Positions 24,764 through 32,614 of a DNA stretch of 64,000 nt are shown here, piece by piece (position 1 is the first letter of the stretch; every line of letters starts with the position of its first letter). Origin of the DNA: an uncultured Treponema sp. (GTDB lineage: Bacteria; Spirochaetota; Spirochaetia; Treponematales; Treponemataceae). Below the pieces are notes generated by a model, which did not search any database, was not told the origin of the DNA, and saw only the letters and a program-made list of their open reading frames with translations. The stretch spans positions 10,528-74,527 of the forward strand of contig CAKULY010000010.1 of NCBI GenBank assembly GCA_934667505.1, given 5' to 3'. A program made the translations under genes and the position numbers.

Positions 24764-27457
24764 ATGAAAAGAAAGTTATATTGTCTTTTTATTTTGATTC
24801 CAATTTTTTTCTCTTGCGGAATGGAAATTCCTGAATCCATTTCTATTAAAACAAAAGCAAAGTATTCATTTTCATTTGGTGAAAAAGATTTTGATTTAAA
24901 GGAATATATTTCTGCAGAAAAGCTTGGCTCTTCTATGGGCAGCACTGAAAAAGATCCAAAGGTGTATGTTTACAATCCTAGTGGAAATACAAAGATGCAG
25001 TATCTGGTTTCTTATCCGATTGAAGCCATAAAAATCAACCTTGCTGATAAAAATTTCTCTGAAATAAATATACCTACATTTGAAGGCAAAAAGATTGACC
25101 AAAAAATCGAAGTTCCAAAACTTGCTGCAGATTCCTCTGCCGAAACTGTAAATGAAATTGATATAAATGAAATGCTTTTTGGAACTGATGGGGAAGCGCA
25201 GTTTAATATTGAGCCTGTTGATATAAGCGAAGCCGCGCTTGGAGGTCAAGTTCTTTCTAAAGTTGATGCGGAAGAAAAAAATCTAAAGCGGGATGTAAAT
25301 GTGCAAATTACAGACGGCGGATTTTCTACAATGCTGCTAAAAGCAGGAAATCTTCTTATTGAGGAGACAGGCACGCCTTCTGTTTCAACAAACCTTACAG
25401 TAGAGCTTTGCGCTAGCGATGGAACACAAATTGCAGTCAAAGAAAATATTGATTTTTCAACTAGTTCATCAGTTTCGTTAGAACTTAGCGGAAAAACAAT
25501 TACTCCTAGCATGGAGCTTTTTGTATACGGCAGTTTTGAGTCTGGCGGAAGTTCAAACTATAAGATTACACCGAAACTTGAAGATATTTGTATAAGCGAA
25601 GTTAGCGGTCTTACCCTTCCTGAAAAAGCAATAACTATAAACAATGAGATTACTATAACGCCAGATGCATCCTTTGTTTCTTGCGAAGTAGAAAGCGGCT
25701 TTGTGCAGCTTACTTCCACAGTTCCTTCTGAAGTAAAAGGACTAAAAGTTGTTTCCCGCAATGTTGAACTTTCAGAATCTCTTACAGTAAAAGAGAATGA
25801 TTGGAATAAAACTGAAACAGAGCAAACGATTTTTGACCGCAGTTATGATTTAAAAGGCAAAAACTTTTCGGAAAGTCCAATCAAAATAAAGTTTGCAGGA
25901 AGTGTAAACTATAAACTAGAAAATGCATCTGTGGTTCTTAAAAATGGCGAGCCTATAAAAATTGAAATTCACCCAGAATGTAATATTAGTAAACTAAAAT
26001 CAGTCGTGTTAGATTTAAAAAATCACAAGGATGAATTTGCGATTGAAAAAATTGAAAACAACTTTGGCGCGCAGATTGCAAACGACGTTTCAAAAATTGT
26101 GCTAAATCCTTCGGGGCTAAAAATTACTTATAAAAACGAGCTTCCTAGTGGAAACGATTTTAAAGTCAGCTACAAGTGCGAGCTTTTAGACTTGGACAAA
26201 GAGCTTACATTAAAAGCGTCTGGAACTTTGGGAAGTCAAACTGAAGAAAAAGATTTTTGCCAGCAAGATAAGGAGATTGCCGTTACCGACTCAACAAGTT
26301 TTGTGCTTGAACCAAAATTGTCTTTCCCAGGTGCTGCGCAAAATCCTGAAGCAGGAAAAGAATATTACACAACCTTGACTGGCATTGAACCGGGCGAAAC
26401 GTATTCTATTTTAATAAACGTTGAGCCAATTTTCGACTGGAAATCGATTACTGTAAAAATGTCTGAATCTGGTCTTAGCGGTTTAAAAGGCGAGCAAGAT
26501 TCAAAAATCAGCCTTGATTCAATGTTTGACTCTATAAAAGAAAGTTTCTCGGATTTTGGAAACATTTCGTTTAAGCAAATAGAGTTGTATCTTTATTTTA
26601 TAAATCCAGGCGTAAGTGGATTGGATACGAATTCTTTTTCTGGAAAGCTTTATGCAAAATCTGGTGAAGATGCCGATGAAAAAATTGTGTATATTTTGGG
26701 TTCTGAAACTGAATCAAAGCCGTTGGAGTTTGTAAAAGAGCAGGAATTAAAGTTTAACGATTCAAAAGAAGTGATTTTGACTCAGGACAAAAGCAAAGCG
26801 TCGGCATATTCTTCAGATATTGCAAAACTATTTAATTCGGAAAACAAAAGCGCTAGCAGTACAATAAAGTTTGGCTACGACATGACCGTTTCAGATTCTT
26901 CTGGCGGCGCTTCTAGCAGCGAAATTGAAATTTCAAAAGAGTTTTACGAAAAACTAAAAAAAGAATCTGCGCAAGATATTTGTATTCCTATTGAAGCAAG
27001 AATTATAGTTCCTTTGATTTTTGACATCGCTGACAACACAAAGCTTGATTTAAAAAAATTAAAAAACAATGGCAAGGAATCTTCTGAAGAAACAGACTTC
27101 TTTAATCGCTCAGAAGCGACAGATATGTCTTCCTATGAAAAATTCTTGGAAGTAATTGATTCTGTAAACTTAAAATACAAGGTTTCGGAAGACTTTTTGG
27201 ATTATAGCAATAATGCCAGTGCAAAAATTTACTTTGGTCTTCCAGGAAAGCAATTTAACCTTGATTTGGGCAAAGATGCTATAGCCATAAAGGGCAGCGA
27301 TGTTATTGAAATGCTAAAAACTTATCCTTATAACCCGGAATTTTACGCAGAGCTTCCAAAAGGCACGGTTACAGTTCCATACTTTACAGATGCAAAGATT
27401 GCATTTTCTATGGAAGTTATAACAGATGGCGAAGTTTCTATTTGGGGAGGAAAATAA
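24764..27457 (+). CDS. Large lipoprotein of unknown function
   Basis: An 897-residue protein. The N-terminus MKRK, hydrophobic core and lipobox FFSC (Cys 18) predict a lipoprotein. The body is Ser/Glu/Lys/Asp-rich and beta-predicted, with repeated strand-like phrases (ITITPDASFVSCEVESG, KIVLNPSGLKITYKNELPSG) but no domain I can name. The ATG at 24764 has GGAG 8 nt upstream; an earlier in-frame ATG at 24746 has no SD. It is followed 2 nt later by a signal-peptide protein that looks like an outer-membrane barrel, so the two probably act together at the outer membrane. Confidence 0.7.
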   Translation: MKRKLYCLFILIPIFFSCGMEIPESISIKTKAKYSFSFGEKDFDLKEYISAEKLGSSMGSTEKDPKVYVYNPSGNTKMQYLVSYPIEAIKINLADKNFSEINIPTFEGKKIDQKIEVPKLAADSSAETVNEIDINEMLFGTDGEAQFNIEPVDISEAALGGQVLSKVDAEEKNLKRDVNVQITDGGFSTMLLKAGNLLIEETGTPSVSTNLTVELCASDGTQIAVKENIDFSTSSSVSLELSGKTITPSMELFVYGSFESGGSSNYKITPKLEDICISEVSGLTLPEKAITINNEITITPDASFVSCEVESGFVQLTSTVPSEVKGLKVVSRNVELSESLTVKENDWNKTETEQTIFDRSYDLKGKNFSESPIKIKFAGSVNYKLENASVVLKNGEPIKIEIHPECNISKLKSVVLDLKNHKDEFAIEKIENNFGAQIANDVSKIVLNPSGLKITYKNELPSGNDFKVSYKCELLDLDKELTLKASGTLGSQTEEKDFCQQDKEIAVTDSTSFVLEPKLSFPGAAQNPEAGKEYYTTLTGIEPGETYSILINVEPIFDWKSITVKMSESGLSGLKGEQDSKISLDSMFDSIKESFSDFGNISFKQIELYLYFINPGVSGLDTNSFSGKLYAKSGEDADEKIVYILGSETESKPLEFVKEQELKFNDSKEVILTQDKSKASAYSSDIAKLFNSENKSASSTIKFGYDMTVSDSSGGASSSEIEISKEFYEKLKKESAQDICIPIEARIIVPLIFDIADNTKLDLKKLKNNGKESSEETDFFNRSEATDMSSYEKFLEVIDSVNLKYKVSEDFLDYSNNASAKIYFGLPGKQFNLDLGKDAIAIKGSDVIEMLKTYPYNPEFYAELPKGTVTVPYFTDAKIAFSMEVITDGEVSIWGGK

Positions 27458-27459
27458 TT

Positions 27460-28695
27460 ATGAAAAAGCTAATAATTTCTTTTTTAGTGCAAATAGTTAT
27501 TTGTGTTTCAGCCTTTTGCGGCGACTACTTGAAAATGCCAAGAAGATATTTTGAAATTGGTGTAAAGGCACCTGTAGGCATATCTAATAATGCGATTGGC
27601 GTTGCCGACTTATTGAAAAAGAATCTTGTTATTGACCTTGAAAAGCTGGCAGATGATTTGCCAAAAGACGGCTTGATTTTCGATATGAACACTGCGCCAG
27701 ATTTTTCCATGAACTTGAATCTTTCAAACGGATTTCGTTTTGGTCTAAAACTTGGCATTGACGGCTACAGCAAAGTTGATTTTTCCAAATCGTTGATTGA
27801 TTTTTTGTGCAAAGGAAACGACCTTAACGAAACTCTGAACTTTGATGGCGGAGTGAATGCCGATATTTTTGCGCACCTCGATTTATCTTTTGGACGCGAT
27901 ATTAATCAACTTCATGTAGAATTTACGCCAAGTCTATTTGTTCCTGTTGCCCATATAGAAACAACTTCGGCAACTGCATATCTAAAAAATGCTCCGGATG
28001 GAAAAATAGAAGCTCTCGCTCAAGCGAATTTGATGGCGTATACCTGTTTTAATACGCGACCTATTTTTGATAAAGACTGCAAAGATTCTGTCTTTGCAAA
28101 TGTCGCTTCCGGCTGCGGTTTTGATATTTCTGCATCTGTGGAGCAAAAGGTTCTTGAATCGCTTGTCGCTGGCGCGTATTTGCGCCTGCCAATTGTTCCT
28201 GGCACGCTTGGATATTCAACAGGCATGAACTGCAAGGTCGGTTTTGAGGCTAAAAGTGTGGTTGCCTTAGTTTCTAAAGAAGAAAATGCTTCTTCTTTTA
28301 CATCTGAAATGTCTGATATTTCTTACGGAAACGAACCTTATGTTATAAACAGGCCTATGCGTTTTGGTATTCAATGTGCATGGCGTCCATTTGGTTCCTG
28401 GTGTTCTTTTAACGGTCTTTTAGGCTTAGGATTGAACGAACCGTTTTCAAAATATGGAAAAACAACATGCTTCTTAGAATATGATTTTGGCTGCGATATG
28501 CTTTTATTCCATGTGCTTGGGTTTAATCTTTCTTCAAATTATTACAACAAGGTATTTACCCAGCAGCTTGGTCTTGTAATAAATCTTCGCATTCTTGAAA
28601 TTGATGTAGGCGTGTCTGTGCAAGGCAGCGACTTTGCAAGAAGTTTCTGCGCATCAGGAATAGGTGCCTACGCTGCTGTTTATATTGGTTTTTAA
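27460..28695 (+). CDS. Putative outer membrane beta-barrel protein
   Basis: A 411-residue protein with a signal peptide (MKKLIISFLVQIVICVSAFCG, cleavage near residue 20). The mature region has alternating hydrophobic/polar strands with many Gly, Phe and Asp (NLNLSNGFRFGLKLGIDGYSKVDF, FAHLDLSFGRD, YEFGCDMLL-like) and ends in an aromatic residue: AAVYIGF, a C-terminal Phe as in many outer-membrane barrels. GGGGAGG lies 5 nt before the ATG. It is coupled to the upstream 897-residue lipoprotein gene (2-nt gap). The function is unknown. Confidence 0.6.
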   Translation: MKKLIISFLVQIVICVSAFCGDYLKMPRRYFEIGVKAPVGISNNAIGVADLLKKNLVIDLEKLADDLPKDGLIFDMNTAPDFSMNLNLSNGFRFGLKLGIDGYSKVDFSKSLIDFLCKGNDLNETLNFDGGVNADIFAHLDLSFGRDINQLHVEFTPSLFVPVAHIETTSATAYLKNAPDGKIEALAQANLMAYTCFNTRPIFDKDCKDSVFANVASGCGFDISASVEQKVLESLVAGAYLRLPIVPGTLGYSTGMNCKVGFEAKSVVALVSKEENASSFTSEMSDISYGNEPYVINRPMRFGIQCAWRPFGSWCSFNGLLGLGLNEPFSKYGKTTCFLEYDFGCDMLLFHVLGFNLSSNYYNKVFTQQLGLVINLRILEIDVGVSVQGSDFARSFCASGIGAYAAVYIGF

Positions 28696-28729
28696 TTTTA
28701 CATTTTATGGTATTTTTGTCATTTTTCAA

Positions 28730-28758
28730 TTGAAAATAAGTATCTATTCTATTAGAAT
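28730..28758 (+). promoter_or_regulatory. nfnA promoter
   Basis: TTGAAA (28730-28735), a 17-bp spacer, then TAGAAT (28753-28758), about 39 nt of leader before the nfnA ATG at 28804, which has AGAGG upstream. Confidence 0.6.
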
Positions 28759-28803
28759 TAAAAAAACACTTTAGAATTATTATTAAGTATTAAGAGGATT
28801 GTA

Positions 28804-29664
28804 ATGTTTAAGATTCTTGAAAAACGCAAGCTGTCGGAAGCTTCCGCAACTTGGTACATGAAAGTTGAGGCTCCAGAAATCGCTAGAAACCGAAAAGCCG
28901 GTCAGTTTATCATTTTGCAGGTTGACGCAGAATTTGGCGAAAGAATTCCACTTACAATTGCTGATGCAAATGCTGAAGAAGGCTGGATTGCGCTTGCGTT
29001 TCAGGCTGTCGGCGCAACATCTTATAAACTTTCACTTAAAAATGTAGGCGATGAGCTTGCCGCTTTGCTCGGCCCGCTTGGAAATCCTTCTGTAATCGAA
29101 AAAAAAGACGGTCCGGTTGTAGTTGTTGGCGGCGGCTTTGGCGTTGCTCCATGCTATCCGATTGTTCAGGCTCATAAAGCAGTTGGAAATAAAGTTATTG
29201 TTGTAATTGCAGCCCGCACAAAAGATTTGCTTATTTATGTTGATGAAATGAAGGCGATTGCCGATGAAGTTATAATCATGACAGATGACGGCTCTGCAGG
29301 CCGGCAAGGCGTTTCTACAGTTCCTTTAAAAGAAATGTGCGAATCTCAGACTCCGCCGGCGGAAGTTATTGCGATTGGTCCTCCGATTATGATGAAATTC
29401 TGCGCGCTTACAACAAAACCTTACAATGTTCCAACAACAGTTTCTTTGAACACAATTATGATTGACGGAACTGGAATGTGCGGCGGCTGCCGTGTTTCCA
29501 TCGGTGGAGAGACAAAATTTGTTTGCGTTGACGGACCTGAATTTGATGCTCATCAGGTTGACTGGGACAATATGATGATGAGAATGAAATCTTTTAAGGC
29601 ACGAGAGGCAGAAGATTTCCACAAATGCAAGCTTGAAGCTCAGGCAGACGCTTTGGCAAAATAA
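28804..29664 (+). CDS. nfnA: NfnA: small subunit of ferredoxin:NADP+ oxidoreductase (bifurcating transhydrogenase)
   Basis: A 286-residue FAD/NAD-binding subunit. The N-terminal FAD-binding beta-barrel (KAGQFIILQVDAEFGERIPLTIAD) is followed by a nucleotide-binding domain (VVVVGGGFGVAPCYPIVQAH). The [2Fe-2S] region MIDGTGMCGGCRVSI and FVCVDGPEFD gives three Cys plus an Asp, as known for Nfn-type proteins. Dihydroorotate-dehydrogenase electron-transfer subunits look alike, but the partner gene is NfnB-like rather than PyrD. Together they couple NADH and reduced ferredoxin oxidation to NADP+ reduction in anaerobes. It is cytosolic. Confidence 0.88.
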   Translation: MFKILEKRKLSEASATWYMKVEAPEIARNRKAGQFIILQVDAEFGERIPLTIADANAEEGWIALAFQAVGATSYKLSLKNVGDELAALLGPLGNPSVIEKKDGPVVVVGGGFGVAPCYPIVQAHKAVGNKVIVVIAARTKDLLIYVDEMKAIADEVIIMTDDGSAGRQGVSTVPLKEMCESQTPPAEVIAIGPPIMMKFCALTTKPYNVPTTVSLNTIMIDGTGMCGGCRVSIGGETKFVCVDGPEFDAHQVDWDNMMMRMKSFKAREAEDFHKCKLEAQADALAK

Positions 29665-29891
29665 AAGTTATGCTGAATGTCAGTTTTTGCAAAGTGATTA
29701 AAAAACGCTTTCGACAAGAACCGTAATTTGCTTCGATGGTGCAAGTTCAGCAGGACTAGCTGCCTAATTAGCGAAAAACACAAAAGTGTTTTTCTTAAAG
29801 CTTGCAAATCTACGCAAATCACGAACCTTGCCTACGCTTTGTTCTTTGTGAAAAACTGCATTTAAGTAAAACTAAACATAAAGGATAGAAA
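29665..29891 (+). other. 227-nt spacer between nfnA and nfnB with hairpin
   Basis: Nothing coding is seen. A perfect 9-bp stem GAAAAACAC-AAAA-GTGTTTTTC lies at 29773-29794 without a following T-run. The spacer is longer than usual for a two-subunit enzyme and may hold a processing site or a second promoter. AAGGATAG precedes nfnB. Confidence 0.4.
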
Positions 29892-31376
29892 ATGTCACAT
29901 AAAACTATAGAAGAACTGAATAAGATTGCCGAAGATGAATTGGCAAAAATTCAAGGAAAAGAACTTAAAAATAAAGACCGAATGGCAATTCCGCAGCAGG
30001 AAATGCCTAGCCGCGAGCCTAAAGAGCGCGCCCGCCAAATGGCGGAAGTTGCGCTTGGCTATACAGAAGCGCAGGCAGTTGTCGAGGCAAACAGATGCCT
30101 TCAGTGCAAAAATATGCCTTGTATAAACGGATGTCCGGTCGGCGTAAAAATCCCGCAGTTTATTGAAAAAATTGCCCAGAAAGATTTTAAGGGCGCGGTT
30201 GACACAATCAAGGAGACTTCGCTTCTTCCTGCGATTTGCGGTCGCGTCTGTCCGCAGGAAAAACAGTGCCAGGGACAGTGCACAGTAGGAAAAGTTTATA
30301 AATCTGCTGAAAAGGCTGTTTCAATCGGCCGTTTGGAACGCTTTGTTGCCGACTGGGAACGCGAAAACAATAAAGTTACAATGCCGGAAATTGCTCCAAA
30401 AACAGGAAAGAAAGTTGCCGTTATTGGCGCAGGTCCTGCAGGACTTACTGTTGCCGCAGATTGCGCGCGCGCTGGCCACGACGTTACCGTTTTTGAGGCG
30501 TTCCACAAAGCCGGCGGCGTTATGATGTACGGAATTCCTGAATTCCGACTTCCAAAGGCAATTGTTCAGAACGAAATTGATAACCTTAAAAAAATGGGCG
30601 TTAAGTTTGAGCTGAATTTCCTTGTTGGCCGAACAGACACTTTGGATCAGCTTTTGAACGAAAAAGGATTTGACGCAGCCTTTGTTGGAACTGGCGCAGG
30701 TCTTCCAAAATTCATGAAAATTCCTGGCGAAAATTTAATCGGTGTTTTCAGTGCGAACGAATATCTTACACGCGCAAATTTGATGAAAGGCTACGACAAG
30801 GAACACGCGGCAACTCCAATTTACGAGGCGAAGCACGTTGTTGTATGCGGCGCAGGAAACGTTGCGATGGACGCGGCGCGAATGGCTTTCCGGCTTGGAG
30901 CAGAACAGGTTGATATTGTTTACCGCCGAACACGCAAGGAAATGCCGGCTCGTCTGGAAGAAATCGCGCATGCGGAAGAAGAAGGCGTAAACTTTAGATT
31001 CCTTGAAAATCCAGTTGAAGTTTTAGGAAACGAGGAAGGTCGCGTTTGCGGCGTAAAGGTTTTGTCCTACGAGCTTGGCGAACCGGACGCTTCTGGCCGA
31101 CGCTCGCCGGTTGCAATTCCTGGCAGTGAGCACGAGATTGCCTGCGATGCAATGATTGTTGCTCTTGGAAACGGTTCAAATCCGCTGCTTGTCAAGACAA
31201 CTCCAGGCTTGAATCAGGATTCAAAAGGTCATATCGCAGTTGATGAAAATCAAGCTACAAGCAAAACAAAAGTTTGGGCCGGCGGAGACATTGTTCTTGG
31301 CGCGGCGACTGTAATTCTAGCTATGGGCGAAGGTCGCAAAGCCGCTGCCGCAATGAATGAATATCTGGCTAAATAG
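29892..31376 (+). CDS. nfnB: NfnB: large subunit of ferredoxin:NADP+ oxidoreductase (GltD-like)
   Basis: A 494-residue flavoprotein related to the small subunit of NADPH-glutamate synthase. The N-terminal ferredoxin-like part has CLQCKNMPCINGCPVG and CGRVCPQEKQCQGQC, cysteine sets for two [4Fe-4S] clusters. FAD-binding GAGPAGLTVAADCARAG (near residue 178) and NADP-binding GAGNVAMDAARMA follow, plus a C-terminal GGDIVLGAATVILAMGEGRKAA. With NfnA it balances NADH, NADPH and ferredoxin pools. Annotation pipelines often call this gltA; no glutamate-synthase large subunit is in the window. Confidence 0.88.
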   Translation: MSHKTIEELNKIAEDELAKIQGKELKNKDRMAIPQQEMPSREPKERARQMAEVALGYTEAQAVVEANRCLQCKNMPCINGCPVGVKIPQFIEKIAQKDFKGAVDTIKETSLLPAICGRVCPQEKQCQGQCTVGKVYKSAEKAVSIGRLERFVADWERENNKVTMPEIAPKTGKKVAVIGAGPAGLTVAADCARAGHDVTVFEAFHKAGGVMMYGIPEFRLPKAIVQNEIDNLKKMGVKFELNFLVGRTDTLDQLLNEKGFDAAFVGTGAGLPKFMKIPGENLIGVFSANEYLTRANLMKGYDKEHAATPIYEAKHVVVCGAGNVAMDAARMAFRLGAEQVDIVYRRTRKEMPARLEEIAHAEEEGVNFRFLENPVEVLGNEEGRVCGVKVLSYELGEPDASGRRSPVAIPGSEHEIACDAMIVALGNGSNPLLVKTTPGLNQDSKGHIAVDENQATSKTKVWAGGDIVLGAATVILAMGEGRKAAAAMNEYLAK

Positions 31377-31407
31377 TTAGTTTTTACAAATACCTGACTT
31401 TTGGTAG

Positions 31408-31446
31408 AAAAAGCCTTCTGCAGAAAATTGTAGAAGACTTTTTTTA
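31408..31446 (+). terminator. Terminator after nfnB
   Basis: The stem AAAAAG.CTTCT pairs with AGAAG.CTTTTT around a short loop, ending in a run of seven T, 32 nt after the nfnB stop. The A-run on the left arm means it could also work on the other strand. Confidence 0.7.
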
Positions 31447-31510
31447 TACAAACCTTAAAAACATCTGAGTCAAGGTCTTGAGAGTAAGCGTATCTTGACC
31501 AGACGTATTA

Positions 31511-31634
31511 TGGGCACATCCGCAAACAATGTTTGCGGACCGTTCATTCCGCATTTCGCTAACGCTCTAAGTCCTCGCTAACTAAAGTTAGCTGCGGTCT
31601 TCGCCTTCGGCGGTGCTTCAATCACTTGTGCGTT
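31511..31634 (+). repeat. Hairpin-modular intergenic repeat, copy 3
   Basis: It begins TATGGGC, then a perfect stem TCCGCAAAC-AAT-GTTTGCGGA (31519-31539). GCTAACT-AA-AGTTAGC and CGCC-TTC-GGCG palindromes follow. It has the same modular layout as copies at 2494-2625 and 12206-12307 but more divergent sequence. It fills the middle of the 344-nt gap 31377-31720; the rest of that gap shows only the nfnB terminator. Confidence 0.5.
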
Positions 31635-31720
31635 AAAAAAAATCTGAAATCTAAAAGAATTTTCTGCTTCTTTCTTTACAGAACTCTTAAATTTAATTTA
31701 AAAAATTCCGATAAAAAACT

Positions 31721-32614
31721 ATGGCTAAGAATGGTAATAAAAAAAATAGCGGACTTCTTGTGGCAATCTTCTGCGTTGCCATTATAGTTTTAATAATGTT
31801 GTTCTTTATGAAAAAAGACAAAATTGTTGGCAACTTAAAAAAAACAAACTTTTTTGAACGGGTTGGCGTTTCTACTCCAGAGTTTGTGCTGAATCATCCT
31901 GAAAATAGCGAAGAAACTGAAGAGCCTGTTGAAATTGATCTTACTGGGAAAATGTCTGAACCTGAAAGAACAAATAAAAATCCTGCTGAAGCTAATAAAA
32001 CAGAAAAAGAAAATACAAATAATTCTGCAAATCCAGGAGAAAGTCAAAGCGAAAGCGATAATTCAAAAAAAGGCTCAGATGAAAACAAGGTTGTGCAAGA
32101 AAATAGATTGGACGAAACCGAAAAAACGCGAAACGAAACTGTAGAAATCAAAAAGACTGAAAAATCTGAGCCGAAAAAAGAAGTTGCAACTACAAGAAAA
32201 GCGAGCCTTTGTTTTATCAGTATAGATTCTGACGGTTCTGTCAGCAGAAGAATAGTTCAACGTTCTATGCCAAAAACGGACAGCCCGCTTACAGAAAATA
32301 TTAAAGCTCTGCTTAAAGGTCCTTCTTTAGAAGAAAAAAAGATGAACTGCATGACGCTTATTCCTGAAGAGACTAAGCTTATTGGCGCTTCTGTAAAAAA
32401 TGGAGTTGCAACTTTGAATTTTAACGAAAACTTTGAATTCAATACTTATGGCGTAGAAGGTTGCATCGGGCAGCTTATGCAAATTGTCTATACGGCAACC
32501 GAATTTTCGACTGTAAAAAGCGTTCAGTTTTTAATTGAAGGCGAAAGAAAAGACTATCTAGGAACAGAAGGGCAGTGGATTGGTTCTCCGCTCAGCCGCT
32601 CAAGCTTTAACTAG
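31721..32614 (+). CDS. GerMN-domain membrane-anchored protein
   Basis: A 297-residue protein with an N-terminal membrane anchor (about residues 12-30), a long acidic, Lys/Glu/Asn-rich disordered linker (about 50-160), and a C-terminal GerMN domain (about 165-290). The domain phrases are TDSPLTENIKALLKGPS, LIPEETKLIGASVKNGVATLNF and IVYTATEFSTVKSVQFLIEG. GerMN is known from the germination protein GerM and from LpqB-like proteins; in non-sporulating bacteria it is an envelope module of unclear role. The start ATG lacks an SD. The stop is shared through CTAG with the convergent gene at 32611. Confidence 0.78.
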   Translation: MAKNGNKKNSGLLVAIFCVAIIVLIMLFFMKKDKIVGNLKKTNFFERVGVSTPEFVLNHPENSEETEEPVEIDLTGKMSEPERTNKNPAEANKTEKENTNNSANPGESQSESDNSKKGSDENKVVQENRLDETEKTRNETVEIKKTEKSEPKKEVATTRKASLCFISIDSDGSVSRRIVQRSMPKTDSPLTENIKALLKGPSLEEKKMNCMTLIPEETKLIGASVKNGVATLNFNENFEFNTYGVEGCIGQLMQIVYTATEFSTVKSVQFLIEGERKDYLGTEGQWIGSPLSRSSFN

